NCBI RefSeq assembly: GCF_964340395.1 | Contig: NC_135555.1 | Span: 15,787,246-15,851,245 of the forward strand | Direction of reading: 5' to 3' | DNA: 64,000 bases | Origin: Glandiceps talaboti | Lineage: Eukaryota; Hemichordata; Enteropneusta; Spengelidae | In this document: piece after piece, positions 32,548 through 45,151 of the stretch | Layout of the letters: every line of letters begins with the position of its first letter | Position numbering within the stretch: the first letter of the stretch is position 1 | Made by a program: the position numbers and the translations under genes | The notes under the pieces: generated by a model | What the model was told of the DNA's origin: nothing | Database searches by the model: none | The model's input: the letters and a program-made list of their open reading frames with translations, nothing else

Positions 32548-33786
32548 TCATTTGCATGGCTTCTCACTACTATGGATTCTCGTGTGTATGATCATTTGTC
32601 CTTTCTGAGTGAATGTCTTGCCACACACTTCACATATGTATGGCTTCTCACCAGTATGGATTCTGATATGTTCAGTTAAAAAACTACTACAAGTAAATGT
32701 CTTTCCACATATTTCACATTTGTACGGCTTCTCACCGGTATGGATTCTCTTGTGTTTTGTCATGAGTCCTTTGCGATTGAATGCCTTTCCACATATTTCA
32801 CATTTATGTGGCTTCTCACTGGTATGGATTTGCACATGTACAGTCAGGGCGCTATTACAAGTAAATGTCGTTCCACATATTTCACATTTGTATGGCTTAT
32901 TACCAGTATGGATTCTCGTGTGTATTGTCATGTCCCCGCTCTGAGCGAATGCCTTCCCACATATTTCACATTTGTATGGCTTCTCACCAGTATGGATTCT
33001 CACATGTCCAGTCAAGGCACTATTACAAATGAATCTCTTTCCACACACTTCACATTTATATGGCTTCTTACCAGTATGGGTTCTCATATGTGTGGTTATG
33101 TCTATTTTCCAAGTAAACGCCTTGCTACATATTTCACATTTGTATGGCTTCTCACCAGTATGGATTCTCATATGCCCAGTCAAAGTACTATTACAACTGA
33201 ATGATTTTCCACACACTTCACATTTGTATGGCTTCTCACCAGTATGGCTTCTCGTGTGTATGGTCACTGATTCTTTATGAATGAATGTCATGCCACATAT
33301 TTCACATTTGTACAGCTTCTCACCACTATGAATTCTCGTGTGTCTCTTCATGTGCCCATTCTGAGTGAATGTTTTTCCACATATTTCACATTTGTATGGC
33401 TTCTCACCAGTATGGATTCTCATATGCCCGGTCATGTCTCCTTTCCGAGTAAATGTCTTTCCACACACTTTACATGTGTGTGGTTTCTCACCAGTATGGA
33501 TTCTCATATGCCCAGTCATGTCTCCCTTCTGAGCACATGTCTTTCCACACACTTTACATTTGTACGGCTTCTCACCACTGTGGATTCTCATGTGTACGAC
33601 CATGTGTCCTTTCTTAGAGAATTTCTTGCCACACAGTTCACATCTGTACGGCTTCTCACCAGTATGGACTCTCATGTGTATGGTCATGTCTCCTTTCTGA
33701 GTGAATGTCTTGCCACATACTCCACATGTGTGTATCTTCTCACCAGTATGAATTCTAAACGCTGCAGTGATTTGCACATCTGCCAT
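32548..33786 (-). CDS. C2H2 zinc-finger protein C, 14 fingers
   Basis: A 412-residue protein starting [17 protein letters not shown] at ATG 33786 (the upstream in-frame GTG is rejected). It has fourteen C2H2 fingers with TGEKPYK linkers and no effector domain. Adjacent fingers 3 and 4 are close copies (KGDMTGHMRIH). The array stops prematurely relative to its ancestor, since finger remnants continue for about 380 bp beyond the stop, as in gene A. It shares its 3' flank with gene A and is more distant from the NQSI-tailed genes. Promoter and exon 1 lie at 38079-38182. Confidence 0.85.
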   Translation of the reverse strand: MADVQITAAFRIHTGEKIHTCGVCGKTFTQKGDMTIHMRVHTGEKPYRCELCGKKFSKKGHMVVHMRIHSGEKPYKCKVCGKTCAQKGDMTGHMRIHTGEKPHTCKVCGKTFTRKGDMTGHMRIHTGEKPYKCEICGKTFTQNGHMKRHTRIHSGEKLYKCEICGMTFIHKESVTIHTRSHTGEKPYKCEVCGKSFSCNSTLTGHMRIHTGEKPYKCEICSKAFTWKIDITTHMRTHTGKKPYKCEVCGKRFICNSALTGHVRIHTGEKPYKCEICGKAFAQSGDMTIHTRIHTGNKPYKCEICGTTFTCNSALTVHVQIHTSEKPHKCEICGKAFNRKGLMTKHKRIHTGEKPYKCEICGKTFTCSSFLTEHIRIHTGEKPYICEVCGKTFTQKGQMIIHTRIHSSEKPCK

Positions 33787-35235
33787 AGTATTATTTGGTG
33801 TGTTCACAGTTCAAATATCGTGATATCTATATATTGAATATACACCATGTCGTCCGCTCTCCACGTCCATTTATCTTCAATCATTTAACTGCAAAGATGA
33901 AAGTATACTGAAATGTTAAGGCGATAACATGAATATGTACAGGCATCACTGGGGGAAAGAAACAGGGGTGCATGAAAGAACGAAAGATGAAGAATTGTAA
34001 ATGTTTAAAAAATGCTTCTGATCGGCAGCTTGAACTACAGTACGTAATGTTGTCGGAAACACACATTTAATTTTATTTTATTTGTGTCTAGCGAATTTTA
34101 CGAAGTGTGTGTCTTCAGCTGCAGATGCATATGACGCTATCCAAATATTGTCAATGAGTAATTTGTATGCCAATACATGTATTAGTATGTTTAATGTTAA
34201 AGTTATGACCTATACTAAAAAGCGTTTTTTTCCATGAGATAAATATAATTTTTAACATACAAAATGTATGAAAAATCTATTTTGGTACACTTATAGTCAT
34301 ACACAAATATAGCACAAAAGGTGATGTAGCATTAGCCTATCCACTACCCTGTTAAGATTCATCATTTGCTTAAATTTGATGACATGCACAAGTATCCGTT
34401 ACTATGAACTCATACAGACTAGTAGACATTTTGTAACTTCGATCAGCACTTTAAAAATTTAACATGATAAAATGCCAAAAGAACTAATCTCGATGATGTT
34501 GACCAAGGTATATCGGAATCATAGATTTTCGTACAATACAAAATACCAATTCAGAATGAATGTCATCCTTATCAAAATACAATTGAGGTATGCTTTGCCG
34601 ATGTTAAGTATCCTCAATATGAATAAACATGAACTCATAAATACTCAAGTTTGAAAGTTGTGTGATCACAGTATGGGCATACCAGACAATCATATAATTG
34701 AAATGTGAAAAAGCAACTTGTGTGCTATATGTCAATGACGTCACAGGTGTTGTCAGGTCAATGCCAACATAGTTCAATTAAACTAATTCTAATCTCATTT
34801 TAATAATATATGATCAAACTATTTTCAACTTTAGCACACAAATAAGCACTGTTATTCTCTTAAGTCTGCTATTCAACGTTTATCTTCAAGTTACAGTAAT
34901 GAGCCAGATGTTGCAGTCATTATGAAGGATTAAGAATAACTTCAGATCCACCAACACAACTGTCTTGAATTAAGCCACACGTCATCATTGAAACGTTATA
35001 GGCGTCTCAGTTGTTTACCCATGTCTAAACTTTGACATAGCTGGCCTGTTAACGACCTTTACTGGTTTAGTACGAACATTAACATTACTCGGATAAGTAA
35101 CTTGATCACAATAAGTAGGTTGGCAGACATCCCTTGCAATTCAGTACATACGACATTCGATAATACTACACAAGAAATATAACTGTCACGACACAAATTC
35201 TGTTCCTGTTTCGATTCGGATCGAATTCAGTTCTC

Positions 35236-37020
35236 CTGTCCCCATATGCCCTTAAATCGGTTGTAAACCGATTTAGTTGAACCGGTTCGAAACTACCTCA
35301 GGGGGTGGTTTCGATTCGGTTCAAAGTAAATCGGTTCAGGTTTAACTTGTCGTAGTTAGGACAGGAAAAACCGACTTAGAACCGATTTAATTTGAATCGG
35401 TTCAATGTCCATTTAATACCCACAGCTGCGCACTTGAATCTTGACCTCCAGGTTAAATTTTGCAAGTTTAATACACGCTTTGTACGCCGACACCATCACT
35501 TTGGAACACAAGCAACTGGAGTACGTGAAGTATTTATTCAGCACAAGATGGCATCGCTTGAGCATGGAATGTTCAGCAATAAATGAGTGACAAAAACAAC
35601 CACTTGATTGCTATAAAACACCTAAAAAGAAGTCTTTTTGCCAATCGCAAAATTTCTCAAATTGATAGACACTTCTTTCCCATTTGGCGGTAGTTGTCAC
35701 GATCGCGATCGTGTAGTATTTGACGAACTGGCATCGATTAAGGTTAACCCCACGGCCCGGGCACGACTTTCTACTTGTTATATTGCTAAAATTACTTACC
35801 TGTCCCAATAATTTCTCGGGTTTTAAACATCCGATACACTTTTAAGGATCATTTGAATCCAAAGTCAAGACGGGTTCGCTCTTGGGACACATCGAACAAC
35901 ATAGAGATAAACAACGCCGTTTACGATATGTCATGTGACTCTTGTTAACGAATAGGCCCGACACGCGACATCGTAAAACTTACACGAACGACAATCCGGA
36001 AATTACCGATATGCGATGTCACGCATTTGAGGTCAACTCTGAAGTCTCGGAGACAGCCTGGTTCAGCATAATTAGATCCGTTTATTGAGGTGAAAATAAA
36101 AGTACCGATCGTCAAAAATAATTATTCGGCAGTGGTTTTAGTTATTTTGGAGAGTTTGTACATTTTTTCACGTGATATTATTGAAATACGTGAAAGCCGT
36201 CAAGGTCAATGCTCATCGCTGTTGTTATGCAGTGCCTGTTTTGAAACTGTTTTGAGTGTCCATGTGCGGAAACGGGCGAATAAAACCACAGAAACAGCGT
36301 GAAGATTCTATAAAAAGCACGAGGACTGGTAAATTCAATTTCCTGTTGAAATAATGTTTTGCAGAGATAATACAATGTTTTAAACTTTGAATGAATTTTG
36401 CTAGTTAGTTTGCATAACGATGACGATGTAAATGGGTGCACGAAATAGTAAGCATTGCGATAGGAAAATCGTTCATGTTCCCATTTCCTATTACGAACTA
36501 AAACAAATGAATTACGTTTCTTATGGGCAGTAAGAGGTGGCAAAGGTGTACAAGTATCGATCAAAGTCCGTATACACCTGTCAGCTATTCTCGATCATCC
36601 TAAACTTCAATCATATTTATTTAAAATTAGGACCAATATTACGTCGCTTGGTCCAAATCGATCGTGGTATTGCTTCATATAGCAGTCAACATCCAAATGT
36701 TCCTTCGTCAAGTCAAAAAACTGTTGAGTTCTGACAGCCCTCGCTTTGACGGATAACTTTGACAACAACTCCACAACGTTATTTCCCGCGAAATCCTTCA
36801 TGTTGATTGCGTGTCGTCATAGTAATGCACTGTGGCTACGTCATCGAATCAAGTATTAAAACAGGATCAAATTTAATGTGTCGGGACAGTACATCAAACT
36901 AAATCGATTCAAATCCATTTCTAACATTTCGTGTCGGGACATAAACTGAATTTAAACCGGTTTATCGGATCGATTCGATTCAATTTGATTCGATCTGAAA
37001 TCGATTCATATGGGGACAGG
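35236..37020. mobile_element. Element with CCTGTCCCCATATG ends and arrays of AATCGGTT/AATCGATT motifs
   Basis: CCTGTCCCCATATG (about 35236-35250) and its inverse CATATGGGGACAGG (about 37007-37020) bracket 1.8 kb. About 200 bp at each end is crowded with short AATCGGTT, AACCGGTT and AATCGATT motifs, and TCGGGACA recurs near the right end. The interior is GC-richer, with a 64-codon frame (36607-36801 minus; VKARAVRTQQFFDLTKEHLD) and a second 64-codon frame (35392-35586 plus). I recognise neither. No target duplication is found. Confidence 0.45.
36607..36801 (-). CDS. Hypothetical frame inside the 35.2-37.0 kb element
   Basis: 64 codons starting MKDFAGNNVVELLSKL with predicted helical, charged text and no known motif. 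It lies next to the most CpG-rich part of the element. It could be a first exon of an element-encoded protein, a captured gene fragment or chance. Confidence 0.2.
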   Translation of the reverse strand: MKDFAGNNVVELLSKLSVKARAVRTQQFFDLTKEHLDVDCYMKQYHDRFGPSDVILVLILNKYD

Positions 37021-37325
37021 GCTATACACTCAGCATAACTTAAGATAAGGCAAATCTACGAAAACATAACAGACAACTTGACTTTCACACATATCGAAAA
37101 AAATAAAGGTTTTCCTGCATAACAAAGACGTTGTTAACTCGTTAAAAATAGTTAATTATGCAAATGACTTATTACAATTAAAAATCGCATCTAAATAGTA
37201 TACAGAGCACGCTACTGAATAATATGAAATGTAAAGCTTCTATTCTTAAAATAAAGCATACATACGAAAAATCAATAACTATGTATTAATCTTTAACAGT
37301 AATAGAGGAGTCTGTAAATGTGGAG

Positions 37326-37450
37326 TCATGATGGGTGAATGGTTAGCGTGACCGGCTTGGAATCTACAGGTTGCAGGTTCGAGCCCCGTCGCTGCCTGCT
37401 GTTTGTTTCTGAGTGGCTAAAGACAATTAACATAGTGATGATGTGTAGCA
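37326..37450 (+). repeat. tRNA-derived SINE
   Basis: A box TGGTTAGCGTG (37340-37350) and a perfect B box GGTTCGAGCCC (37376-37386) are spaced like an internal RNA polymerase III promoter, but no complete tRNA fold is evident. A unique-looking tail follows. This is typical of a tRNA-derived SINE head rather than a functional tRNA gene. Confidence 0.6.
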
Positions 37451-37518
37451 AGTTTGATTAGAATTTATGCAACTGTCTTTTAGACAGTGTGTACACAACT
37501 TTTTTAGATATCGTGGTC

Positions 37519-37693
37519 ACAGACAGACAGACAGACAGACAGAGACAGATATGCAAACATACAAACAAACGGACAGAGACAAACGGACAGAGACAGACGG
37601 ACATACAAACAGACCGACAGACAGACAGAACGACCGACAGACAGACGGACAGACAGACAGGCAGTCAGACAGACAGACAGACAGACAGACAGA
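37519..37693 (+). repeat. (GACA)n microsatellite
   Basis: A long CAGA/GACA tetranucleotide tract with scattered substitutions. Confidence 0.9.
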
Positions 37694-38078
37694 ATAACCT
37701 TTCCTTACAGAAGATAAAAAGCAACTAACTTTGTACCAGCATCAATCTTTACCTGTTTCATCTAACAACACTCGGCTTAACAGAAATGTAAGATAACAAC
37801 ATATCAACAATGTTTCTGCATGTACGATCGGCAAATGAAGCACCCACTCAAACTGCAGTCAAAATGAATAAGTTTTTACAAGAAAAACATGTCGTTCTCA
37901 CATATGTGATTTAACTCAGCATATATATCTGCCCACTTATCGTTAATCGGGTAGTCTGCTCTAGTCATGGAATGGAAATTTAACGATCGTAATTGTTCAG
38001 TGTTACTCTTGTCAGGAGTGTGGTATGTTTTCATGTGTTTTGTCCAGCAAATGTTAAAAGATGTCATTAAAACTTTAC

Positions 38079-38182
38079 CTTTTGATTACTTCTTGCATAA
38101 GCGATTCCTTAATATATTCACTTTTCCACGGGATCACTTCCACTTAAGAAAATAGGCTTACTAGACACCACGCAGGTTTATA
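38079..38182 (-). promoter_or_regulatory. Conserved TATA promoter and noncoding exon 1 of zinc-finger gene C
   Basis: TATAAACCTGCG (TATAAA at 38177-38182) and donor AATCAAAAG|GTAAAG (exon end 38079). The upstream block is retained as CGGAACGCAAATGTACAGG. Confidence 0.6.
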
Positions 38183-39447
38183 TCCTAGAGCAGCGCTGGC
38201 AGAAGAATAAAGCATCTACTGCTCCAATCACTCCGATCACTTGTCTCGCCTGTACATTTGCGTTCCGAGTAGCTCCGTACCAATGCGTACCCCTTTGTTT
38301 TGACCGATATATGTCCAAATTTACAGAACGAACGTGAATGGCTAAAACAATTAATCTGAACCATATGTGCAGTCACCAACGGAAAGGACTTCCATGCCCT
38401 TTGACCATCGATAAATGATCAGTATGAATTCTAGTTTATGAGAAGAGTATAGAATGCAAAACAGATGGGACCGCTTCATGACACTGGGTATAGTTCATTG
38501 ACCCCGCCAATAAACCTCAGACTTAACTTGTGAAAATATGGAATTTACTGATATTAAGAATAGGTTATAGGTAACAATATCTTGAAAAAACAACACAAGC
38601 ATGAAGTTTTATATAACTTATTACATACGTCGTTGATAAGAAACAACAATTACAACGATTGTTGTTGTTTTAACTTTGAAGTCATATACATTTAATTACT
38701 TTTTGTAATTAGGCTAAATCCTCAAAATGCTAGCTTCAAATGTCATATCATTTTGTACATACAAGGACAGCCATTAAAGAGAATGTCCTATGGAAGTTTG
38801 TTGTAGTATTTAGTTAGTCTGTGTGAGTCATTTGCATAACGATTGAAATGAAACGTTTTGTATACAATGTACATGACTTGTTCACTCTGAATTCCACATT
38901 TCGAAATTAAGTGATTCTCCTTTTTTGCTATGCTGTAGCAGACAAGTAATCCTTTTGGGTATCAGTTGGAATTTAAACAATCAACCCATTAAAACACATT
39001 GAGACCCTGGAGACCCTGTGTGGTCATTTTGGTGTCAGTTACCCTCGACTAGAGAGGAGGATAAAATGACACTAAAATTACCACACTCAATGAGTTTATG
39101 AGGTTAAAAGTTTACTTTCCAACTGATAACCAACAAGATTCCTTGTCTACTACAACTTGGCAAAACAGACAGTCTATTAATTCTACCAGTATTTTCAATT
39201 AGACTAAAATTTAAATTACAGACTGGGCCGGTTTCAGGAAAACAACAACGTGGTTGTAATCCTCATGTATTTCAATGAAAATGACCTTGTTCAAGGATAG
39301 ACCAAATGTTAAAGTAATGTTGCCATTAGAGTGAACATGAAACGATGAAACTGACAATGACATGGTATTTAATTTTCTTATTTCCTCATCTGGAGACAAG
39401 CCGTTTGGTTTGTATCTGATGTCTTCCTCTTTAGATGAAGCATAAAA
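38183..39447. other. Intergenic, shared upstream region of unit C
   Basis: Paralogous to 11490-12600 and 26540-27400. It is interrupted at about 38905-39190 by unit-specific sequence. No gene is seen. Confidence 0.5.
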
Positions 39448-39614
39448 AATACTGCCAATGGAGTTGTAGCACAACTGTACAGTTTTTAAAAATATTTATC
39501 CATATTTATTTTACTCAAAACAATCATGTGTGGGCCTATCATTATATATATCACTATATACTCTAGTCTGTAAGGTACGCCGTGACGGTGCACCCTCAAC
39601 CATCGGCCAACCCC

Positions 39615-39693
<79 letters not shown>

Positions 39694-39714
39694 GACGCCG
39701 GGCGATCCCTATAG
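39448..39714 (-). mobile_element. Deletion derivative of the (CA)n TIR element
   Basis: Keeps the AATACTGCCAATGG outer end and the GTAGCACAACTGT TIR at the left. At the right it keeps (CA)n (39619-39688) and GACGCCGGGCGATCC. All internal 115-bp repeats are missing. Confidence 0.6.
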
Positions 39715-40987
39715 CGTGAGAGGAGGCCGGTGAGGGCGAAACGTCACGACGTATCTTACAGTCTATATATACTCATGTTAGAGAGTGCAAAAGGAGCACG
39801 AAGAAGACGAAGCATATCAGGTGTCACATCTGTTGATCTATCACTGGCAGAACGTAGTCTTTAATAAAAGAAAAGCAGATGACTGATGAGAAATCTGACA
39901 CTGACGATTTCCTTAGTGAAAAAAACTGTAACTGAAGTTAGGGCGGGATCAGAATGTACAGAGGAGGGGGGGGGGGCAGTGGGGCTGGGGAGAAATTGGA
40001 GTACCATGGAAAAATTGAGGGTTCAAAGGTAGGGACATGAAAAGTTTGATGGTCTGTAAGGGGGTCTCTCTCTCTCAAAAATGAACGAATGAACGAATGA
40101 ATGGAGGGCTGAAAGAATGAATCGAATGATTAACTAATCCATCTATTAAATAATCAATTACTTACTTACTTACTTACTTACTTACTCACTTACTCACTCA
40201 CTCACTCACTCACTCACTCACTCACTCACTCACTCACTTACTTACTTACCTACTTTACATTTCATTTATCTATAATTCGAGGTGGTAGTTTTGTCAGGAG
40301 ATATGTATTGAGTGTGCCACTAATTTACGAACCCATTTTCTACTATCGAAAGAAACTAGAGTGGGTCATATACACAACTTTTATGCATGATAACCCATTT
40401 TTTTACTTAATCAAGTCTATAGTCAAGTCATGGTATCCACAGATACACCATGTTCAACAAGAGCAATGTCGAATCGCTGAGAGATATTATGACGTATTGT
40501 ATTTGTCCTTTTCTGTAAGCCTCATGAATACAGAAAAGATTTAGTAAACTTAACATTTTCATAGTCTGATCGTCATTGGCAATATAACAGGACACGGAAT
40601 ATAGTTGATTAATAAATGTGATTATAGCATATAATAGATTCAGTTTATACTCAAGTCTGCCTTTTCTGTAGTAGTTAGCAGCTACTGCCAATATGCTATT
40701 GAATGGTGATATAATTCAATTCAATTCAATTCTTTCAGGATGATAGAGATCACATATGAGAATGAAGAAAAATCCAAATTGTATGAACAAAATGCAATGT
40801 TTGAACAGTAACAATAGGGGCTCTGTGCTTACATTTTTTTGATGGATGTTTACCTCTACTTTTTTGTTTACATATTTTTGCTTTTTAAAAATAACTGCTC
40901 CCTACATGCTATGTAATAAAGCAATGATTTAAAAAGTTGGTAATGTATTTGTTTGTGTAAATCAATGTTCACTTACAAATAAATAAA
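39715..40987. other. Intergenic with CACT/ACTT tetranucleotide array
   Basis: A shared unit segment lies at about 39775-39920, a G-run at about 39965-39976, and (ACTT)n then (ACTC)n at about 40148-40250. The small frames at 40308-40691 resemble nothing known. Confidence 0.5.
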
Positions 40988-42180
40988 AATACCGCCAATG
41001 GCGTTGTAGCCCAACTGTACATTTAAAAAAAAATATTTATCCATATGCTAGTCCATGCTAACAATAGGTGTTCATTTGCTGAATAACTATCCAGTTGCCT
41101 ATCAAACCATGTTGCTATCTTTACAATAAATGCTATCATTTGGCTGTTTTCTATGGGCGTGGTCATGTTGTTAGATACATTTGCATACATTTGTATATGT
41201 TTTTGATCCCTTGTGTATGAATTCCTGATATTGTCTTTGCAATATGATCATTTGGCTGTTGCTTTGGGCATGGTCTTGTTGCTAGGCAAATTTACATACA
41301 TTTTTTGAATGTTTATTCATTTGTCTTTCTATTCCTGTTGTTATCTTTGCAATATACATGATTATTTGGCTGTTGTTATGGGCATGGTATTGTTGCTAGG
41401 CAAATTTACAAACATTTTTGAATGTGTATCCAATTGTCTATTAAACCTGTTGTTATCTTTGTGAAATACACCACCGTTTGGCTGTTGCTATGGGCGTAGT
41501 CATGGTTCCTAGGGTATTTGCATACATTTTTTGAATGTTTACTCACTTGCCTACCAGATGATGTTGTTATTTGACCAAAAATACTGCCATTTGGTTGTTG
41601 CTAAAGGGCGTGGTCATGGTCGCTAGGGCCAATTTTGTCAAAATGTTTTGAAGAAAATCTGCAGAATAACAGTTTCAGAAACAGCTCGCCAAGTTTCAGA
41701 CTCATTGACCAAGCACTTTTTGGGATATAAGTTTTTGACCAAAAATGAACATTCTTACACCTAATTTGCATATCACTCATGGAATCATTGTATGCTTAAT
41801 ATTTCTTCATCCATACATCCCTAGATACATTCCCATTAAATTTCAGCCCAATCTGCTCAGTAGTTTTGGAATTATAGATTTTTAACCAAAAAGACACATT
41901 TTTAGCCCTAATTTGCATATCACTGAGGGAATCATTATGTCATGAACAAATCTTACTTTACACCCCCTTAAGAATGTTCCCACCAAATTTCGCACCAATC
42001 TGCCCAGTAGTTTCTGAGTTTAAGTTTTTTGACCAAAAATCACATTTTTTTTACCCAAATCACACACCTGTGATGCGATCATTTTGATTTGAACAATTTC
42101 CCAACTAGACACCCAATGTAATGGACCCACCAAATATCATGGCAATCGGTTCAGCGGTTTTTGACTTTAAGTTGTTTACA

Positions 42181-42250
<70 letters not shown>

Positions 42251-42304
42251 GACAGACGCCGGGCGATCTCTATAGCAGTACTGAACCTCAGTTCAGTTGT
42301 GCTA
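40988..42304 (-). mobile_element. (CA)n TIR element, inverted copy with about 5 internal repeats
   Basis: The reverse-orientation counterpart of 7165-8689: outer end AATACCGCCAATGG at 40988, about five copies of the 115-bp unit (41060-41640), the internal conserved body, (CA)n (about 42178-42245), GACGCCGGGCGATC and the terminal CAGTTGTGCTA (to 42304). Confidence 0.75.
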
Positions 42305-42670
42305 AAAAAACGTTTGAAAATGTTTATTTTCTTTTGGCATACTCAAAACAATCATGTGTGGTCCTATCATGACCGTCACTATGTACAAAGAGAGTCCTAA
42401 CGGAGTACGGAGAAGACGAATCATATCAGGTGTCACATCTGTTGATCTATCACAGGCAGAATGTAGTTTTTACATGTAATAAAAGAAAGGCAGATGCCTG
42501 ACGAGAAATCTGAAACTGACGTTTCCCTCTCGGTGAGAAAACTGTAAATGAAGTTAGGCTGGGATCAGAATTGACGGAGGGGGTGGGGCTGGGGAGAAAT
42601 TGGGGGAACATGAAAAAATAGAGGGTTCAAAAGGGGAGAAGCATGAAAATTCAAATGGGTCGTAAGGGGG

Positions 42671-42758
<88 letters not shown>

Positions 42759-43899
42759 CCTACCTACCTCGAGACTGTTTGGAACATTCAAACCGCAGGA
42801 GAAGACATTAACCGTGTAATTTGTAAAGACATTCACTTCATTTACCCCCTGGGTGCTCCCACTTATTTGGTATACGTATATGTTATCTATTGGTAAAGAA
42901 ATCTCTCCGCATGCTGTGCATGGACGCTCACGTTGATTTGGACTGTTAGGGGTGTACCATTTGATATGGGGGGGGGGGGCTTGGAAGATTGAGGGGGGGG
43001 GGAAGATGCCAAATGGAGTGCCTTAAAAAAAATCCGGATATGAGAGGGTGATGGAAAAAAATGATTGACCACTGTTGCTAGAAAAAATGTCCTGGCAGGG
43101 AAATGATGCACAAGTTCGAGTGTACTGTTCAACCTGCTCGTCCCTCTCCAACCAGGACACTTGTCAAATCATGACAAATATTTTCAAACACATGTCTGGG
43201 ACCAGTCAGTTTTGTTGGCCTGTGGTACATATATATATTTGTTCTTGTCTCTGTTTCTGTCATAAATGTTTTAAATATTACTTCATGTTAGGGTTCAAAC
43301 ATAAAATTATACATATATATATACATGTATTACCTAGCTACCATACTAGTTACAGAACATGCCATGTCAATGTTTGGCTGTTTCACAATCAGTGCTTCAC
43401 TTCACTTGCACTTTGGGGCAAAAGTGAACTTGAAGGTTTTGTAATGGTAATCTTCATACTATTAGATAGTTTATAAAAGTACTTAAGCTAAATTGTTCTA
43501 TAGCTAGTCAGTATTAATTTTTCAGAAGGGATGAATATACTATGAATATATGATCTGCCAGGGGGAAACTCCTTGGACTCCATCACCCCAGAGGCCACTC
43601 ATTTGTTAAACCAACAATAAGATTCACCACAATTGGTTAAAAACTTCAAAAACCTCTTACTGTCAAGATGCTATGAAACTTTATTTCAAAAATATTTCAA
43701 CCCTACGTAGTTGCTTTTTACAATTGTTAGAGTTGTTTTGTAAAGGTTGCACAGTATTGTCTGCAAGTGTCTGTGAATAGCCTAAAATTACCTTGAGGAG
43801 TAAAATCCTCCAGGGCTTCTAGGGGGAGACCCCAACCAACCAATCAACCAACCAACCAACCAACCACTTATCATTTGACAAAGTCAATTCAGCAATACG
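42305..43899. other. Intergenic with (CT)n and an inverted relative of the 3.6-4.4 kb repeat
   Basis: A shared unit segment lies at about 42385-42545 and (CT)n at 42672-42753. From about 43185 to 43835 the sequence is the inverted, diverged counterpart of 3610-4290, including CTTCTAGGGGGAGACCCC. The frame at 43075-43476 lies within that repeat and is not a supported gene. Confidence 0.5.
42672..42753 (+). repeat. (CT)n microsatellite
   Basis: Perfect dinucleotide tract. Confidence 0.9.
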
Positions 43900-44100
43900 T
43901 CCACCAATGAATAAAATATACATTCGTTCATTCAAGCACGACCTATTGATCAAGTGTTGGAGTGATGATTTGAACTGATTGGTTGGTACATGAGGGGTAA
44001 GAGAGTACTACTGGGTAAATAATGTAGGAAATAGTAGGTGAGTAGGTAAGTAAATAGGTAGGTACATAACTAGATTTGTTATTAACTGATTGCATGATTG

Positions 44101-44125
44101 ATTGATTAATTAATTAATTGGTTGG

Positions 44126-44178
<53 letters not shown>

Positions 44179-44195
44179 CGATCGATCGATCGATA
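44101..44195 (+). repeat. TTGA/TCGA microsatellite, coding for the gene D tail
   Basis: Gives [12 protein letters not shown] on the minus strand. Confidence 0.9.
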
Positions 44196-45151
44196 TGGAT
44201 TCCTTTATGTTTAGTCAAGACTCTGTGATAAATGAATATTTTTCCACATACTTCACATTTATATGGCTTCTCAGAAGTATGCGTTATCGTGTGTATGGTC
44301 AATTGACATTTCTGAGTGAATATCTTTCCACACACTTCACATTTGTGTGGCTTCTTGCCAGTATGGATTCTCATATGTCCAATTAAGGCACTAGGGTCAA
44401 TGAATGTCTTTCCACACACTTGACATTTGTATGGCTTCTCACCAGTATGGATTCTCCTGTGTATGGTCATTTGTCCTTTCTGAGTGAATGATTTTCCACA
44501 CACTTCACATTTGTGTGGCTTCTTGCCAGTATGGATTCTCATATGTCCCGTTAAAGAACTATTAACAGTAAATGTCTTTCCACATATTTCACATTTGTAT
44601 GGCTTCTCACCTGTGTGAACTCTCAGATGTGCAGTTAAGGCACCATTACCAGTGTATCTCTTTCCGCACACTTCACATTTGTATGGCTTCTCACCAGTAT
44701 GGGTTCTCGTGTGTTTTGTCATGTGTGCTTTCATAGTGAATGATTTTCCACACACTTCACATTTGTATGGCTTATTGCCAGTATGGATTCTCATATGTCC
44801 CGTTAAAGAACAAGTTAATGTCTTTCCACATATTTCACATTTGTATTGCTTCTCACCAGTATGGATTCTCATATGTCTAATTAAGGCACTGGGGTCAGTG
44901 AATGTCTTTCCACACACTTGACATTTGTATGGCTTCTTGCCAGTATGGATTCTTCTGTGTAAGGTCACGTGTCCTTTCTGAGTGAATGGTTTTCCACACA
45001 CTTCACATTTATATGGCTTTTCACCAGTATGGATTCTCGTGTGTTTTGTCAGGTGTCCTTTCCGAGTGAATGTCTTGCCACACACTTCACATGTGTGTAT
45101 CTTCTCACCAGTATGAATTCTGAACGTTGCAGTGATTTGCGCATCTCCCAT
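44114..45151 (-). CDS. C2H2 zinc-finger protein D, 11 fingers, NQSI tail
   Basis: A 345-residue protein starting [17 protein letters not shown]. Ten normal C2H2 fingers with TGEKPYK/TGKKPHK linkers, plus finger 4 ([15 protein letters not shown]), which lacks two residues between the Cys pair and the His pair (x10 instead of x12). The same short finger occurs in gene E, so the deletion predates their duplication. That finger may bind zinc or DNA poorly. The last finger runs into [16 protein letters not shown], encoded by a TTGA microsatellite (44101-44195), and ends in NQPTN. The start follows the conserved CACAACAGGCAATA acceptor context. Promoter and exon 1 lie at 49239-49355. Confidence 0.85.

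Larger units (their letters stand above)
33787..38078 (-). other. Probable 5' intron of zinc-finger gene C
   Basis: Contains segments paralogous to the introns of D and E (about 34430-35030 against 48000-48610), then a TIR element (35236-37020), a tRNA-like SINE (about 37326-37450) and a (GACA)n array (about 37519-37693). The intron is longer than its paralogues because of these insertions. Confidence 0.5.

Noticed and set aside
37330-37400. Functional tRNA gene
   Set aside because: A and B boxes are present but I could not build an acceptor stem or anticodon arm. A SINE head fits better.
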